DNA of 64,000 nucleotides from Paractinoplanes lichenicola (GTDB lineage Bacteria; Actinomycetota; Actinomycetes; Mycobacteriales; Micromonosporaceae). Shown piece after piece: positions 1 to 8,108 of this stretch (its first letter is position 1; each line of letters starts with the position of its first letter). The notes under the pieces were generated by a model. That model did not search any database, had not been told where the DNA came from, and was given only the letters and a program-made list of their open reading frames with translations. Made by a program: the position numbers and the translations under genes. Where the stretch lies: positions 496,001 through 560,000 of the forward strand of contig NZ_JAENHO010000004.1 in the NCBI RefSeq assembly GCF_016785085.1, read 5' to 3'.

Positions 1-1
1 C

Positions 2-634
2 GCGCTCCCGCCCGGCGACGCCGACCCCAAGCTGGCCGGGGTCGACCAGCTGATCGGCACGTTCACCACCTATCACCCGTGCTGCGCGCCCCGGGTCAGC
101 AACATCCACCGGATCGCCGAGCTGGTCGACGGCACCGTGGTCCCGGCCGGGGCGACGTTCTCGCTCAACGACACCGCCGGCGAGCGCACCCGGGCCAACG
201 GCTTCGTGCCCGCCCCGGCCATCGTCGACGGCGAGCTCGAGGACCAGCTGGGCGGCGGCGTCTCGCAGTTCTCGACCACGCTGTTCAACGCGGCCTGGTT
301 CGCCGGGCTCGACGTCGTCAAGCACCAGCCGCACTCGCTCTACATCAGCCGCTACCCGCCCGGCCGCGAGGCGACCCTGGACTGGCGCTCGATCGACAAC
401 GTCATCCGCAACGACACGGACGCCCCCTTCGTCATCCGGGTCCGCAGCACCGACACGTCCGTCACGGTCGGCCTGTACGGGCACACCGGCGACCGTGAGG
501 TGCGTTCGGTGACCGGCCCGCGCCGCCCCCGCGACAACGGCGGCTTCCGGGTCACCGTCACCCGGACCGTGCTGCAGGGCGGCCAGGAGACCGGCACCAA
601 GTCGTTCAGCTGGACGTATCAGGGCCTGGACTGA
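2..634 (+). CDS. VanW family protein, 5' partial
   Basis: The frame is open from the window edge to the TGA at 632-634, giving the last 210 residues; the start lies outside. Seen: ATFSLN near residue 51, the hallmark GGGVSQ followed by STTLFNAA near 84-97, then PHS.Y...Y.PGREAT near 109-124. These are the conserved blocks of the VanW domain, named after a vancomycin-resistance cluster gene but of unknown biochemical role. Actinobacterial members usually carry an N-terminal membrane anchor and peptidoglycan-binding-like domains, which would lie upstream here. The 3' end overlaps the convergent acetyltransferase gene by 29 bases. Cell-envelope function is inference from the family; there is no resistance-cluster context. 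Confidence 0.88.
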   Translation, partial: ALPPGDADPKLAGVDQLIGTFTTYHPCCAPRVSNIHRIAELVDGTVVPAGATFSLNDTAGERTRANGFVPAPAIVDGELEDQLGGGVSQFSTTLFNAAWFAGLDVVKHQPHSLYISRYPPGREATLDWRSIDNVIRNDTDAPFVIRVRSTDTSVTVGLYGHTGDREVRSVTGPRRPRDNGGFRVTVTRTVLQGGQETGTKSFSWTYQGLD

Positions 635-1271
635 CGCCCAGCACGGGCAGGCATGCCGCGACGCCGGTCAGCTCGACGTCGTCGCGGCGGGTCCGCTCCC
701 ACGCCTCGCGGGTGAGCCGCCACTGCTGGATCAGGCCGGGCTCGCCGCGGCGGGTGTCCCAGTCGGTGCCGTTCGGCTCGTAGCCCAGCCCGCGCGAGAT
801 GGCGTTCGAGGCCGCGTTGTCGGCGAAGGCGTCGCTGCTGGCCTCCCGCGCGCCCAGCCCGGCGAAGGCCAGGTGCAGGATCGCCGTACGCATCTCCTTG
901 CCCAGCCCTTGCCCGCGCCGGCCCGGGGCCAGCCACGAGAAGCTGGTGACCGTGCCGAACTGGGTGAACTTGCGGCCGACGAGATCCTGCATGCCCACCG
1001 CCTCGCCGTCGACGAGCACCACGAAGTAGAGCCGCCACAGCTCCGGCGTCACCCGCCCCCGGCCGCGCCAGATGCCTTGCAGCCACTTCCATTCGCGTTC
1101 CGGATTGTCGGCGTAGAACGAGATCGGATCGTCGAACGGCCACGGTTCGACATCGGCGACACCGGCCCGCACGACCGGCACGAGCCTTTCCAACAGCTTG
1201 TCGGATGCACCGGCCAGCGTGAGCCGGGGCGTACGGACCTCGACGTTGAGCGGGGGATAGGTGTGGGCCAT
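606..1271 (-). CDS. GNAT family N-acetyltransferase
   Basis: 221 residues. Seen: RTPRLTLAG near the N terminus and the acetyl-CoA pyrophosphate loop GRRGQGLGKEMR near residue 120, followed by the alternating hydrophobic helix and ASNAISRGLGYEPNG, typical of the GNAT C-terminal half. The substrate cannot be told from sequence. The ATG at 1269-1271 opens with MAHTYPPLNVEVRTPRL, an ordinary family N terminus. The C-terminal 25 or so residues (DDVELTGVAACLPVLGV...) extend past the fold and overlap the end of the VanW gene, so the stop may have drifted downstream. Only 9 bases separate it from the TetR gene upstream on the same strand, so the two could be co-transcribed. Confidence 0.85.
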   Translation of the reverse strand: MAHTYPPLNVEVRTPRLTLAGASDKLLERLVPVVRAGVADVEPWPFDDPISFYADNPEREWKWLQGIWRGRGRVTPELWRLYFVVLVDGEAVGMQDLVGRKFTQFGTVTSFSWLAPGRRGQGLGKEMRTAILHLAFAGLGAREASSDAFADNAASNAISRGLGYEPNGTDWDTRRGEPGLIQQWRLTREAWERTRRDDVELTGVAACLPVLGVSPGPDTSS

Positions 1272-1280
1272 GCCCGGAAG

Positions 1281-1883
1281 TTAACCCGGCCGGAACAACC
1301 GCCCGAGCTGATCCTCGAGGATCAGCCGGGCCGCGGCGCCGTCCCGCTGGCCGCCCAGCACGCTCGAACCCAGCCCGTTGGTCAGCGCCAGCAGCGCGGC
1401 CGCGCCCAGTGCCGGGTCCACCTCGGCCGCCACCTGGCCCGCCTCCTGAGCCGCGGCGATCTGCCTGGCCAGCAACGACTCCAGCTTGTCGGGATAGGTG
1501 GCGCCGTGCCGCCGGGCCAGCTCGGGGTCGCTGAAAACCAGGGTGTAGAAGCCGGTGTAGGCCCGCGTCAGCCGCACGCTCTCCTCGTCGGTCGGCAGCA
1601 CGGCGGTGAGCGTGCCGTAGACGACCGTGCGCGGGGTGACCGGGCCGAGCGCCCGGATGCTCGCCGCCACCCGCTCGGTGAGCTGCTCGCCCAGATAAGC
1701 CAGGGCGGCCACCAGCAACTGCTCCTTGGTGTGGAAGTAGTACTGCACGAGCCGCAGCGAGACGCCGGCCTCGGCCGCCACCTCGCGCATGGTGGCCGAC
1801 TGCAGCCCGCGCGTGCTCGCGATCCGCAGCAGGGCCTCGCCGATCTGCCGCCGCCGCTGCTCGTGGTCCACCCGTTTCGGCAT
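1281..1883 (-). CDS. TetR/AcrR family transcriptional regulator
   Basis: 200 residues from ATG 1881-1883 (MPKRVDHEQRRRQ). An upstream in-frame TTG at 1907 exists but would place the operator palindrome inside the gene, so the ATG is preferred. Seen: a helix-turn-helix at about residues 25-50 with GLQSATMREVAAEAGVSLRLVQYYFHTK, the standard TetR DNA-binding signature, followed by an all-helical ligand domain. It is divergent from the alpha/beta hydrolase gene, with the TGATAC...GTATCA palindrome between them. Inference: it represses itself and the hydrolase and is released by a small molecule related to the hydrolase substrate. Confidence 0.9.
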   Translation of the reverse strand: MPKRVDHEQRRRQIGEALLRIASTRGLQSATMREVAAEAGVSLRLVQYYFHTKEQLLVAALAYLGEQLTERVAASIRALGPVTPRTVVYGTLTAVLPTDEESVRLTRAYTGFYTLVFSDPELARRHGATYPDKLESLLARQIAAAQEAGQVAAEVDPALGAAALLALTNGLGSSVLGGQRDGAAARLILEDQLGRLFRPG

Positions 1884-1890
1884 CGTTTTA

Positions 1891-1906
1891 TGATACCGTT
1901 GTATCA
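1891..1906. promoter_or_regulatory. Palindromic operator between tetR and hydrolase
   Basis: TGATACCGTTGTATCA: perfect 6-base arms around CGTT, lying 8 bases upstream of the TetR start and 16 upstream of the hydrolase start. AT-rich sequence around it can hold both -10 regions. Size, symmetry and place fit a TetR-family operator controlling both genes; binding itself is inferred. Confidence 0.7.
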
Positions 1907-1921
1907 AAATAGGAGGTAGCG

Positions 1922-2791
1922 ATGCCCATCGGCGAGTTCCGCAACGATCGAGCCCGCGAGCGTTTCCTCACCGCCTACCAAGACGCGGCCGACCGCCTCT
2001 GGCCGGCCGCGTCGGTCGACTCCGATGTGGACACCAGCTTCGGGGCGACCCGTGTGCACCGGCTCGGCTCCGGCGGCGGCCAGGAGCCGTTCGTGCTGCT
2101 GCCGGGCTCCGGCGGCCCGTCGCTGATGTGGCACGCGTACGTCCGGCGCCTCGCCGAGTCGCGGCCGGTGATCGCGATCGACCCCGTCGGCGAGCCCGGC
2201 CCGTCGGTGCAGACCCGCGCGATCGACAGCGGCGACGAGTGGTCCCAGTGGCTCGGCGAGGTGCTCACGGCGCTGGGCGTCGGCCGCGCTCACCTGGTCG
2301 GCACCTCGTACGGGGGCTGGATCGCCCTGCGGCACGCCCTGCGCTCGCCGCAGGCCGTGGCCAGCCTCGCGCTGCTCGACCCCGGCGGCTTCGGCCGGGT
2401 CAGCCCGCGCTTCATCGCCTGGGTGATCGCGTGCGGGCTGGCCGGGTTCGCGCCCCGGCCGGTCCGGCACGCGCTGGCCCGCCCCCTGCGCAACGTGACC
2501 CTGCGCGAGGACGACGCCATGGAGCTGGTCAAGGCGTCCTTCGGCTTCCGGCGCCGGCACGTCCTGCCCGCCCCGCTCACCGACGAGGAGCTGGCCCGCA
2601 TCGCGGCGCCGACCCTGGTGCTGCTCGGCGGGCACAGCCAGCTCTACGACGCCCGCGAGGTCGCGGCCCGGGTCACCGCCCACATGCCGCACGCCGTCGC
2701 CGAGATCATCCCCGAGGCCGGCCACGACGTGGTGCTGTGGCACCCCGAGGAGTTCGCCGGCCGCATCGCCGCGGTCCCCCTCAAGCTTTGA
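1922..2791 (+). CDS. Alpha/beta hydrolase
   Basis: 289 residues, ATG preceded by a strong AGGAGG at 1911-1916. Seen: the oxyanion-hole region LLPGSGGPSLMW near 60, the nucleophile elbow GTSYGGW near 127, a candidate acid in LLGGHSQLYDARE and the histidine in EAGHDVVLWHPEE near the C terminus, so the triad looks complete. The fold covers esterases, lipases and haloalkane-type enzymes; the substrate is unknown. It has no signal peptide, so it is cytoplasmic. The divergent TetR gene and shared palindrome suggest inducible expression. Its end overlaps the convergent SnoaL-like gene by 11 bases. Confidence 0.88.
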   Translation: MPIGEFRNDRARERFLTAYQDAADRLWPAASVDSDVDTSFGATRVHRLGSGGGQEPFVLLPGSGGPSLMWHAYVRRLAESRPVIAIDPVGEPGPSVQTRAIDSGDEWSQWLGEVLTALGVGRAHLVGTSYGGWIALRHALRSPQAVASLALLDPGGFGRVSPRFIAWVIACGLAGFAPRPVRHALARPLRNVTLREDDAMELVKASFGFRRRHVLPAPLTDEELARIAAPTLVLLGGHSQLYDAREVAARVTAHMPHAVAEIIPEAGHDVVLWHPEEFAGRIAAVPLKL

Positions 2792-3209
2792 GCTGATTGA
2801 GCAGGGCGCGGTTGTCGAAGCGCACCCATTCCTCGGCGATGCGGCCCTGGTCGTCCATCCGGAAGATGTTGCTGAGATCCCAGACGACACGTTTGCCGTT
2901 GGGCGGCAGCGGGCCGTCGGGGGATTGGGTGAACTCGTGGGCGAACGTGCCCTCGATGTAGGTCTGGCAGGCGATGTAGTCGCCCTCGACGACGATGATG
3001 CCGCGCCGGATCGTACGGTCGTCGAAGGCGGCGCGGATCGACGTGAAGTAGTCGGCCAGCCCGGCGTAGTCGGTGTCGAAGCCGTCCGGGCCGTGGAAGC
3101 GGAACTTCTCGGTGTCGAAGTACGACGGGGTCTCGGGGTGGTCGCCCGACACCTCCAGCTCGCCGGCCCGCACGAGTCGCGCCACGAGTTCGTCCCTGGT
3201 GAAAGTCAT
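2781..3209 (-). CDS. SnoaL-like / NTF2-fold protein
   Basis: 142 residues, cytoplasmic, starting MTFTRDELVARL. Seen: a short cone-shaped NTF2-like pattern with DYAGLADYFTSIRAAFDD, then VEGDYIACQTYIEGTFAHEF and the C-terminal strands VWDLSNIFRMDDQGRIAEEWVRFDN. That order of motifs matches the SnoaL-like polyketide cyclase/ester cyclase group, whose members are mostly uncharacterised small-molecule-binding proteins. The divergent AraC regulator 70 bases away is a likely controller. No polyketide genes are nearby, so a cyclase role is not supported. Confidence 0.8.
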   Translation of the reverse strand: MTFTRDELVARLVRAGELEVSGDHPETPSYFDTEKFRFHGPDGFDTDYAGLADYFTSIRAAFDDRTIRRGIIVVEGDYIACQTYIEGTFAHEFTQSPDGPLPPNGKRVVWDLSNIFRMDDQGRIAEEWVRFDNRALLNQLKA

Positions 3210-3252
3210 GCCCCGACGCTAGGCCGGGCCCGGGTGCGGCGGCGCGGACGAA

Positions 3253-3280
3253 AGTGCGGGGTGGGAGCACAATAGTGCGG
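3253..3280. promoter_or_regulatory. Direct-repeat candidate AraC site
   Basis: AGTGCGG occurs at 3253-3259 and again at 3274-3280, 21 bases (two helical turns) apart, in the 70-base gap between the SnoaL-like gene and the AraC gene. The second copy touches the GTG start at 3280. AraC-family proteins commonly bind direct repeats spaced about 21 bases, so autoregulation plus control of the divergent gene is a reasonable inference. Confidence 0.45.
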
Positions 3281-4116
3281 TGTTGAGCACGACCCTGCAC
3301 GCCGGGCAGCCCTATGCGACCAGCACCTTCGACTCGTGGGAGCGCGGCTGGCGGTCGCTGCTGCTGCGCCGGTGGACCCACGCCGCCGAGGCCGACGACG
3401 TCACCGTGCCCGCGACCGGCGAGCAGATGGTCGCGGTGATGGTGTCGGGCCGCCGCCGGGTGCGGATCGGCGCCCGGACGGCCGTGCTGAGCGCGGGCGA
3501 CGTCAGCATGACCCCGCCCGGTCAGTCCTCCCGGCTCAGCTGGCGCACCGAGGGGCCGGAACCCTCGGCCATGCTGCAACTGCACCTGCCGAGCGAGATC
3601 ACGGAGCGGCTGGCCGCCGAGCTGGGCGCGGTGCACCGGCCCGATGCGTTGCGCGCGGCCGATCCCCTGGTGGCCGAAACCATCCGTACGCTGGAGCGCG
3701 CGGCCCGCGACGGCGCGCCCGACCTCTACGCGGCGTCGGCGGCCGAGTTCCTCGCCGTGCACCTGCTGACCCGGACCGTGCCCGCGCCGCCGCGCCACGA
3801 GGACGCCCGGGTGCGACTGCTCAAGGACTACCTGCACGCCGCGCTGGAGCGGGACGTCTCGCTGGCCGACATGGCCCGTGAGGCCCGGATGAGCCGCTAC
3901 CACCTGATCCGGGTCTTCACCGCGGCCGAGGGCATCACCCCGTATCGCTACCTGATGCGCCTGCGGGTCGAGCGGGGCCGCCGGTTGCTGACGTCGACCA
4001 CCCTGCCCGTCGGCGTGATCGCCCGCCGGTGCGGCTTCTCCGACCAGGCTCACTTCGCCCGGGTCTTCCGCCGCGCGACGGGCGTCGCCCCCACCGAATA
4101 CCGGGCTGCCAACTAG
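3280..4116 (+). CDS. AraC family transcriptional regulator
   Basis: 278 residues from GTG 3280. The N-terminal half is a cupin-like sensing domain (VMVSGRRRVRIGARTAVLSAGDVSMTPPG near 52-80). The C-terminal 100 residues hold the two AraC helix-turn-helices: DVSLADMAREARMSRYHLIRVFTAAEGITPYRYL and LPVGVIARRCGFSDQAHFARVFRRATGVAPTEYR, the second being the family signature. It is divergent from the SnoaL-like gene, the likely target. The TAG stop at 4114-4116 is built at the junction with the inserted MITE (its TA plus the first G of the element), so the gene ends exactly where the element begins. Confidence 0.92.
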   Translation: MLSTTLHAGQPYATSTFDSWERGWRSLLLRRWTHAAEADDVTVPATGEQMVAVMVSGRRRVRIGARTAVLSAGDVSMTPPGQSSRLSWRTEGPEPSAMLQLHLPSEITERLAAELGAVHRPDALRAADPLVAETIRTLERAARDGAPDLYAASAAEFLAVHLLTRTVPAPPRHEDARVRLLKDYLHAALERDVSLADMAREARMSRYHLIRVFTAAEGITPYRYLMRLRVERGRRLLTSTTLPVGVIARRCGFSDQAHFARVFRRATGVAPTEYRAAN

Positions 4117-4281
4117 GGTCCGTTTCATAACTGTGGCGGGGCTGCGGCAGGGCCCAGATCCCGCCTGGCGGCGTCCCGCGAAAAGCCAGGTTCCAACACC
4201 GGGAGCCAGGCTTCCACGGGCCACCACCAGACGAAATCTGGACCCGGCCTCGCACCCACCCCAGTTCTGAAACGGACCCTA
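4114..4281. mobile_element. MITE-like element with 21-bp terminal inverted repeats
   Basis: The left end 4113-4133 (CTAGGGTCCGTTTCATAACT, then G) and the right end 4262-4282 are reverse complements over 21 bases with a single mismatch (T/G). A TA at each outer edge is consistent with a TA target duplication, as made by IS630/Tc1-type and some IS5-type transposases. The 128-base interior has no credible reading frame. The whole is about 168 bp and noncoding, so it would need a transposase in trans. It sits between the araC stop and the secreted repeat protein gene. Confidence 0.8.
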
Positions 4282-4339
4282 GATCGGGGGCTGTCTATGA
4301 TCTGGCCGCCCGATCTCGCGGGCCGGTACGGGGAGTCCC

Positions 4340-6574
4340 ATGAAGAAGTGGTTTTTGTCCATCTGCGCGGCCGTGCTCGCCGCCTCCACTCTGGCCGGTG
4401 CGCCGGCCGCCGCGGCCGCGGATTGCGGCGGCCCGCTCGCCATCGGTGAGGTCGCCACCTGCGCGTCGATCAGCGGCACCCAGGAGCAGGTCTACTTCGT
4501 CAGCGTGCCCAAGGCCAACGACGTTCTCTACACGATGCTGACCCGCGGCAGCGGCGAGTCGCCGCGGGCCGCCGTGACCGGGCCGACCGGCGCCGCCGTC
4601 TGCACCATCCTGTCCGACGCCGGGCGCTGCGAGCTCAAGAGCGCCGGCACTTACAAGATCGTCGTGTCGCTCTACTTCGAGGGAACCGGCGACTACACGC
4701 TGGGGGTGCAGTCGCTCAAGTCGCCGTCGGCCTGCACGACACTGCCCGCCTCGTTCTTCTCGTTCGCCTCGACCGGGCAGGCGGGCTCGCTGCCCGCCGG
4801 CGCTCCCGGCGACTGCTTCCGGTTCAACCAGCCCACCGGCAGCGTGCTGCGGCTGTGGTCGCCCAAGGGCAACGGCGACATCCAGGGCGACATCCTCGAC
4901 GCCGATCTGCAGTACGTCTGCCAGATCCGGTACGCCCAGAACTGCACGCTCACCGGCTCCGGGCCCTACCGGCTCAACCTGGCCGAGGCGTACGGCAACC
5001 CGACCCCGTACACGCTGCGCATGTCCCGCATCTCGAACGCGGCCGGATGCCAGGTGCTCCGGACCGCGCCGTTCGGCGACCCCAGCGCGTACGAGGGCAC
5101 CGGAAGTTTGCCGCAGCAGGAGGACATCGCCTGTCACAAGACGCGGGTGACCGCCCCCGGCACGCTCGGGGTGCGCATCTTCGACGTGCAGAGCATCTCG
5201 TGGACGGTCTACGACGACGCGGGTCAGGCGATCTGCTCGAAGGGGGGCCAGGAGCCGTGCGCGTTGCCCGCGGCCGGTGACTACACGGTCATCGCCGAGA
5301 GCGGGCACTGGGAGCCGATCGACTACCGGATCGCGGTCAACGCCCTGGCTCGTACCACCGGTTGCGCGGCCGCGACCGGGTTGTCGTGGGCGGCCGACGC
5401 GCTCGTCGTGCACCAGAGTTCGCCCGTGCAGACGAACTGCCACCCGTTCCGGGGCACCGCCGGTGACCGGGTCATCGCGTACGCGTCCTCGACGTCCTAC
5501 AACGAGGTCCGCAAGACGATCGTCGACAGCACCGGCGCGGCGGTCTGCACCGGGTTCAGCGAGGAGGACGGCTGCGTCCTGCCCGCCACCGGCACGTACC
5601 GGGTCGTCTCCTACCTGACCATGTGGGGCCCGGATGCCACCGACGAGACCTACGAGCTGCAGGTCCGCCGGTTGTCCCAGCCCGCCGGCTGCCCGGTCGT
5701 GCGGCCCGGGGCCTACAACGCGCCGCCGTCCGGGGCGCTCGGCCCGATCCGGTGCCGGACGCTGGTCGTCACCGAGCCCGGCGCGTACACCGTCCGCGGC
5801 TTCGACGACGAGAACTACCCGAAGTACGGCCAGCTGTACGACGGCAGCGGGCTCAAGGTGCGCGCCTACAACCTGCCGGCCGGCCGGTTCACCTGGGTGG
5901 TCGGCGGCGGCGCGCCCGACGTGATCGACAACAACGTCACGTACGTGACCTCGGTCCTGCCCGCCAAGCCGTCCGGCTGCCCCGCGGTGACCGCCGGTGC
6001 CGCCTGGCAGGCCGAGTACACCCAGCCCGGGCAGGTCTTCTGCCGCTCGCTCGACGTGCCGCAGGGGGCGCGGCTGGCCCAGTTCCGGCCGACCGACGGG
6101 GTGCTGCCCGAGGCCCGCCTGCTCGACGGGGCCGGAAACTACGTGTGCGACTCGGCCACGCTCAACCAGTACAGCTGCCCGCTGGGTGAGCCCGGCCCGT
6201 ACACGGCCGTGCTCGAGCAGCGGCAGGGCGTGGCCCCGGGCGCGTTCGCGACCGCGTTCACCCGGGTCGACGGCGCGACCGACTGCCCGGTGCTGCCCGC
6301 CGACGGCACGACGGTGCAGACGGGTGAGGACCGGTTCACCGCGTGCTTCACTATCCCGGCTGACCAGCACGGCGCGACCGAGAAATTCACGTACCAGCGC
6401 ATCTCGGGCGCGGGTACGGCTCGGCTCTCGGTCTTCACCGGCGAGGGTGTGCGGTATTGCCGCACCGGGGACGCCCCGGAGCGTACGGTCACGTGCACGA
6501 CGCCCGCCGGCCCGCTGACCGTGGTGCTGGAGGGCCCGCTCGCGGGAGGCGAGTTCCGGCTCACCCGCGGCTGA
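4340..6574 (+). CDS. Secreted seven-repeat cysteine-containing protein
   Basis: 744 residues; I do not recognise a named family. Signal peptide: MKK then a hydrophobic stretch to about residue 25 and a cleavage-like AAAA-DCGG. The mature protein is roughly seven copies of a 95-115 residue unit, each opening with a motif like GC..L or ACTTLP (residues ~28, 133, 235, 340, 450, 547 and 650), with a second Cys 15-25 residues later, a G.....C strand pair in the middle and a Y.L or Y.V strand at the end. The even cysteine pattern suggests one or two disulfides per unit; the strands resemble PPC-like beta-sandwich modules. Probably an extracellular or wall-bound adhesion or binding protein (inference). 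It is followed by a strong hairpin terminator. Confidence 0.75.
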   Translation: MKKWFLSICAAVLAASTLAGAPAAAAADCGGPLAIGEVATCASISGTQEQVYFVSVPKANDVLYTMLTRGSGESPRAAVTGPTGAAVCTILSDAGRCELKSAGTYKIVVSLYFEGTGDYTLGVQSLKSPSACTTLPASFFSFASTGQAGSLPAGAPGDCFRFNQPTGSVLRLWSPKGNGDIQGDILDADLQYVCQIRYAQNCTLTGSGPYRLNLAEAYGNPTPYTLRMSRISNAAGCQVLRTAPFGDPSAYEGTGSLPQQEDIACHKTRVTAPGTLGVRIFDVQSISWTVYDDAGQAICSKGGQEPCALPAAGDYTVIAESGHWEPIDYRIAVNALARTTGCAAATGLSWAADALVVHQSSPVQTNCHPFRGTAGDRVIAYASSTSYNEVRKTIVDSTGAAVCTGFSEEDGCVLPATGTYRVVSYLTMWGPDATDETYELQVRRLSQPAGCPVVRPGAYNAPPSGALGPIRCRTLVVTEPGAYTVRGFDDENYPKYGQLYDGSGLKVRAYNLPAGRFTWVVGGGAPDVIDNNVTYVTSVLPAKPSGCPAVTAGAAWQAEYTQPGQVFCRSLDVPQGARLAQFRPTDGVLPEARLLDGAGNYVCDSATLNQYSCPLGEPGPYTAVLEQRQGVAPGAFATAFTRVDGATDCPVLPADGTTVQTGEDRFTACFTIPADQHGATEKFTYQRISGAGTARLSVFTGEGVRYCRTGDAPERTVTCTTPAGPLTVVLEGPLAGGEFRLTRG

Positions 6575-6578
6575 CCGT

Positions 6579-6628
6579 CGCAGAACGGCCGGGCCCGCCA
6601 TTCGCGGGAGGCGCCCGGCCGTTCTGCG
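6579..6628 (+). terminator. Strong hairpin terminator
   Basis: CGCAGAACGGCCGGGC at 6579-6594 and its exact reverse complement at 6613-6628 form a 16-bp GC-rich stem with an 18-base loop, starting 5 bases after the secreted-protein stop. There is no U-run beyond TT, as is usual in high-GC actinobacteria. Confidence 0.8.
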
Positions 6629-6696
6629 TTACGGTGCCTGCCGCCGGCTCGCGGGAAAGACCGGAAACACTTGCCGCGCCGCGGACATGTTGAGGT

Positions 6697-7266
6697 GTGA
6701 CAGAGATGCGAGAACGGCAGCGGTACGAGGAGGTGTACCAGCGCACGTACGTCGACCTCGTCCGGTTCGTCGTCCGGCGCGGGCACCCCGCCGACCAGGC
6801 CGAGGACGTGGTGGCCGAGGCCTTCGTCGTCGCGTGGCAGCGCCTCAAGGATCTGCCCGGCGACCTCGGCGAGGCCCGCGCCTGGCTCTTCGGCATCACG
6901 CGCCGGCTGTTACTGGCGAAGCAGCGGGCCGACAACAGAGGCCAGGCGTTGTCCGTACGGATCGCCGGGGCGGCCGCCACCGACGGCCGCACGCTGGAGC
7001 ACGACGACCTGGTCGCCACCTCGGTCGACCTGGCGCAGGCGTGGACCCGGCTGAGCGCGATCCACCAGGAAGCACTGAGCCTGTCGGTCTGGGACGGGCT
7101 GACCGGCGCCCAGGCGGCCCAGGTGCTGGGCATCTCGTCCGTGGCCTTCCGGATCCGCCTCAGCCGCGCCCGGCGGCTCCTCAAGAACCACCTCGGCAGC
7201 GCCGCAGAAAGCAGCGCCGCCGAGAGCTCCCACATGCCCGCCAGCAGCGAAAAGGGATACGTGTGA
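6697..7266 (+). CDS. ECF-type RNA polymerase sigma factor
   Basis: 189 residues from GTG 6697. Region 2 is seen as YVDLVRFVVRRGHPADQAEDVVAEAFVVAWQRL (about 18-50) with the core-binding/-10 helix RAWLFGITRRLL; region 4 as LSLSVWDGLTGAQAAQVLGISSVAFRIRLSRARRLLK (about 127-165), the -35-binding helix-turn-helix. Regions 1 and 3 are absent, so this is an extracytoplasmic-function class factor. Its TGA overlaps the ATG of the next gene by one base (TGATG), so the two are translationally coupled; the downstream membrane protein is the natural candidate for its controller. Confidence 0.9.
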   Translation: MTEMRERQRYEEVYQRTYVDLVRFVVRRGHPADQAEDVVAEAFVVAWQRLKDLPGDLGEARAWLFGITRRLLLAKQRADNRGQALSVRIAGAAATDGRTLEHDDLVATSVDLAQAWTRLSAIHQEALSLSVWDGLTGAQAAQVLGISSVAFRIRLSRARRLLKNHLGSAAESSAAESSHMPASSEKGYV

Positions 7267-8084
7267 TGACGACGACCGATGAACAGCTCCGGCCCCACGA
7301 CCCGGCCCGCCACATTCCCGATCATCTGGTCCGTGCGCCGCACGCAGCGGCCACGCTGACCCGGATCATGGCGACCGAACCCGGCACCGGCACCCCTGCC
7401 GTGTCCGCCCGCCCGGCCCGCCGGGCCCGGCGCGTGGCCCAGTTCGCCCTGGCCGGGGTCGTCGCGACCGTGGGGCTCGCCGCCGCCCCGATCCTGGGCA
7501 CCGACCACGCGGCCACCGCGACCTGGGAGGCCGTCGCCCGCCCGGCCACGCCCCAGGAGCTGGCGGAGAACGGGCGGGAGTGCGCGGAATGGACCCGCCT
7601 CGGCCCGGGCGCCACCCCGCGGATGGTCGAGATGCGCGGGGCCTGGGTGATGACCTACGTGACGACCGCGACGGGCGAGGCCCAGTGCCTGAGCTCGACG
7701 GTCAAGACGGCCGAATATCCGGACGGGGAGGGCGAGGCGTCCTCCGGCCCGCTGCTGCCCGTGCCGGCCGCGAACGCGCTGGCCACGAGCGGCGTGCACA
7801 TGACCTCGGGCGGGGTCTCCTCGGGCACCCAGTTCATGGTCTCGGGCAAGGCCGGCTCGCAGGTCACCGCGATCACCTTCAGCACGCAGGACATGCAGGT
7901 CAAGGCCACTGTCAAGGACGGCTACTTCACGGCCTGGTGGCCCAAGCGCAAGCCCGACACGATCGCCGGCCGGCTGATCGACTACTCCGGCTACAACGGC
8001 TCGCCCAACCCCGAGGTCACGATCACGCTGAGGAACGGGCAGACGATCGAGACGCGGATCAAGGACTACGACGTCAACCAGTGA
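7266..8084 (+). CDS. Single-pass membrane protein coupled to sigma factor
   Basis: 272 residues from ATG 7266, read from the overlap with the sigma stop. Seen: a soluble N-terminal 50 residues (RPHDPARHIPDHLVRAPHAAATLTRIM), an Arg-rich stop (RPARRARRVAQ), one membrane helix around 54-75, then about 195 extracytoplasmic residues with only two cysteines and no recognised catalytic motif. This topology, with a cytoplasmic N terminus and the gene directly after an ECF sigma gene, matches membrane anti-sigma factors, but I see no HxxxCxxC zinc motif, so the anti-sigma call is an inference from context. The extracellular domain could sense envelope stress. Confidence 0.7.
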   Translation: MTTTDEQLRPHDPARHIPDHLVRAPHAAATLTRIMATEPGTGTPAVSARPARRARRVAQFALAGVVATVGLAAAPILGTDHAATATWEAVARPATPQELAENGRECAEWTRLGPGATPRMVEMRGAWVMTYVTTATGEAQCLSSTVKTAEYPDGEGEASSGPLLPVPAANALATSGVHMTSGGVSSGTQFMVSGKAGSQVTAITFSTQDMQVKATVKDGYFTAWWPKRKPDTIAGRLIDYSGYNGSPNPEVTITLRNGQTIETRIKDYDVNQ

Positions 8085-8108
8085 TCGCCCTGGTCATAGG
8101 CTGACCCC

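Noticed and set aside
1884..1907. TetR start at TTG 1907
   Set aside because: It would translate through the operator palindrome, and ATG 1881-1883 gives the normal family N terminus.
4295..6601. 768-codon minus-strand frame opposite the secreted protein
   Set aside because: Arg/Gly-rich with no domain; a complementary shadow of a real gene with a signal peptide and terminator.
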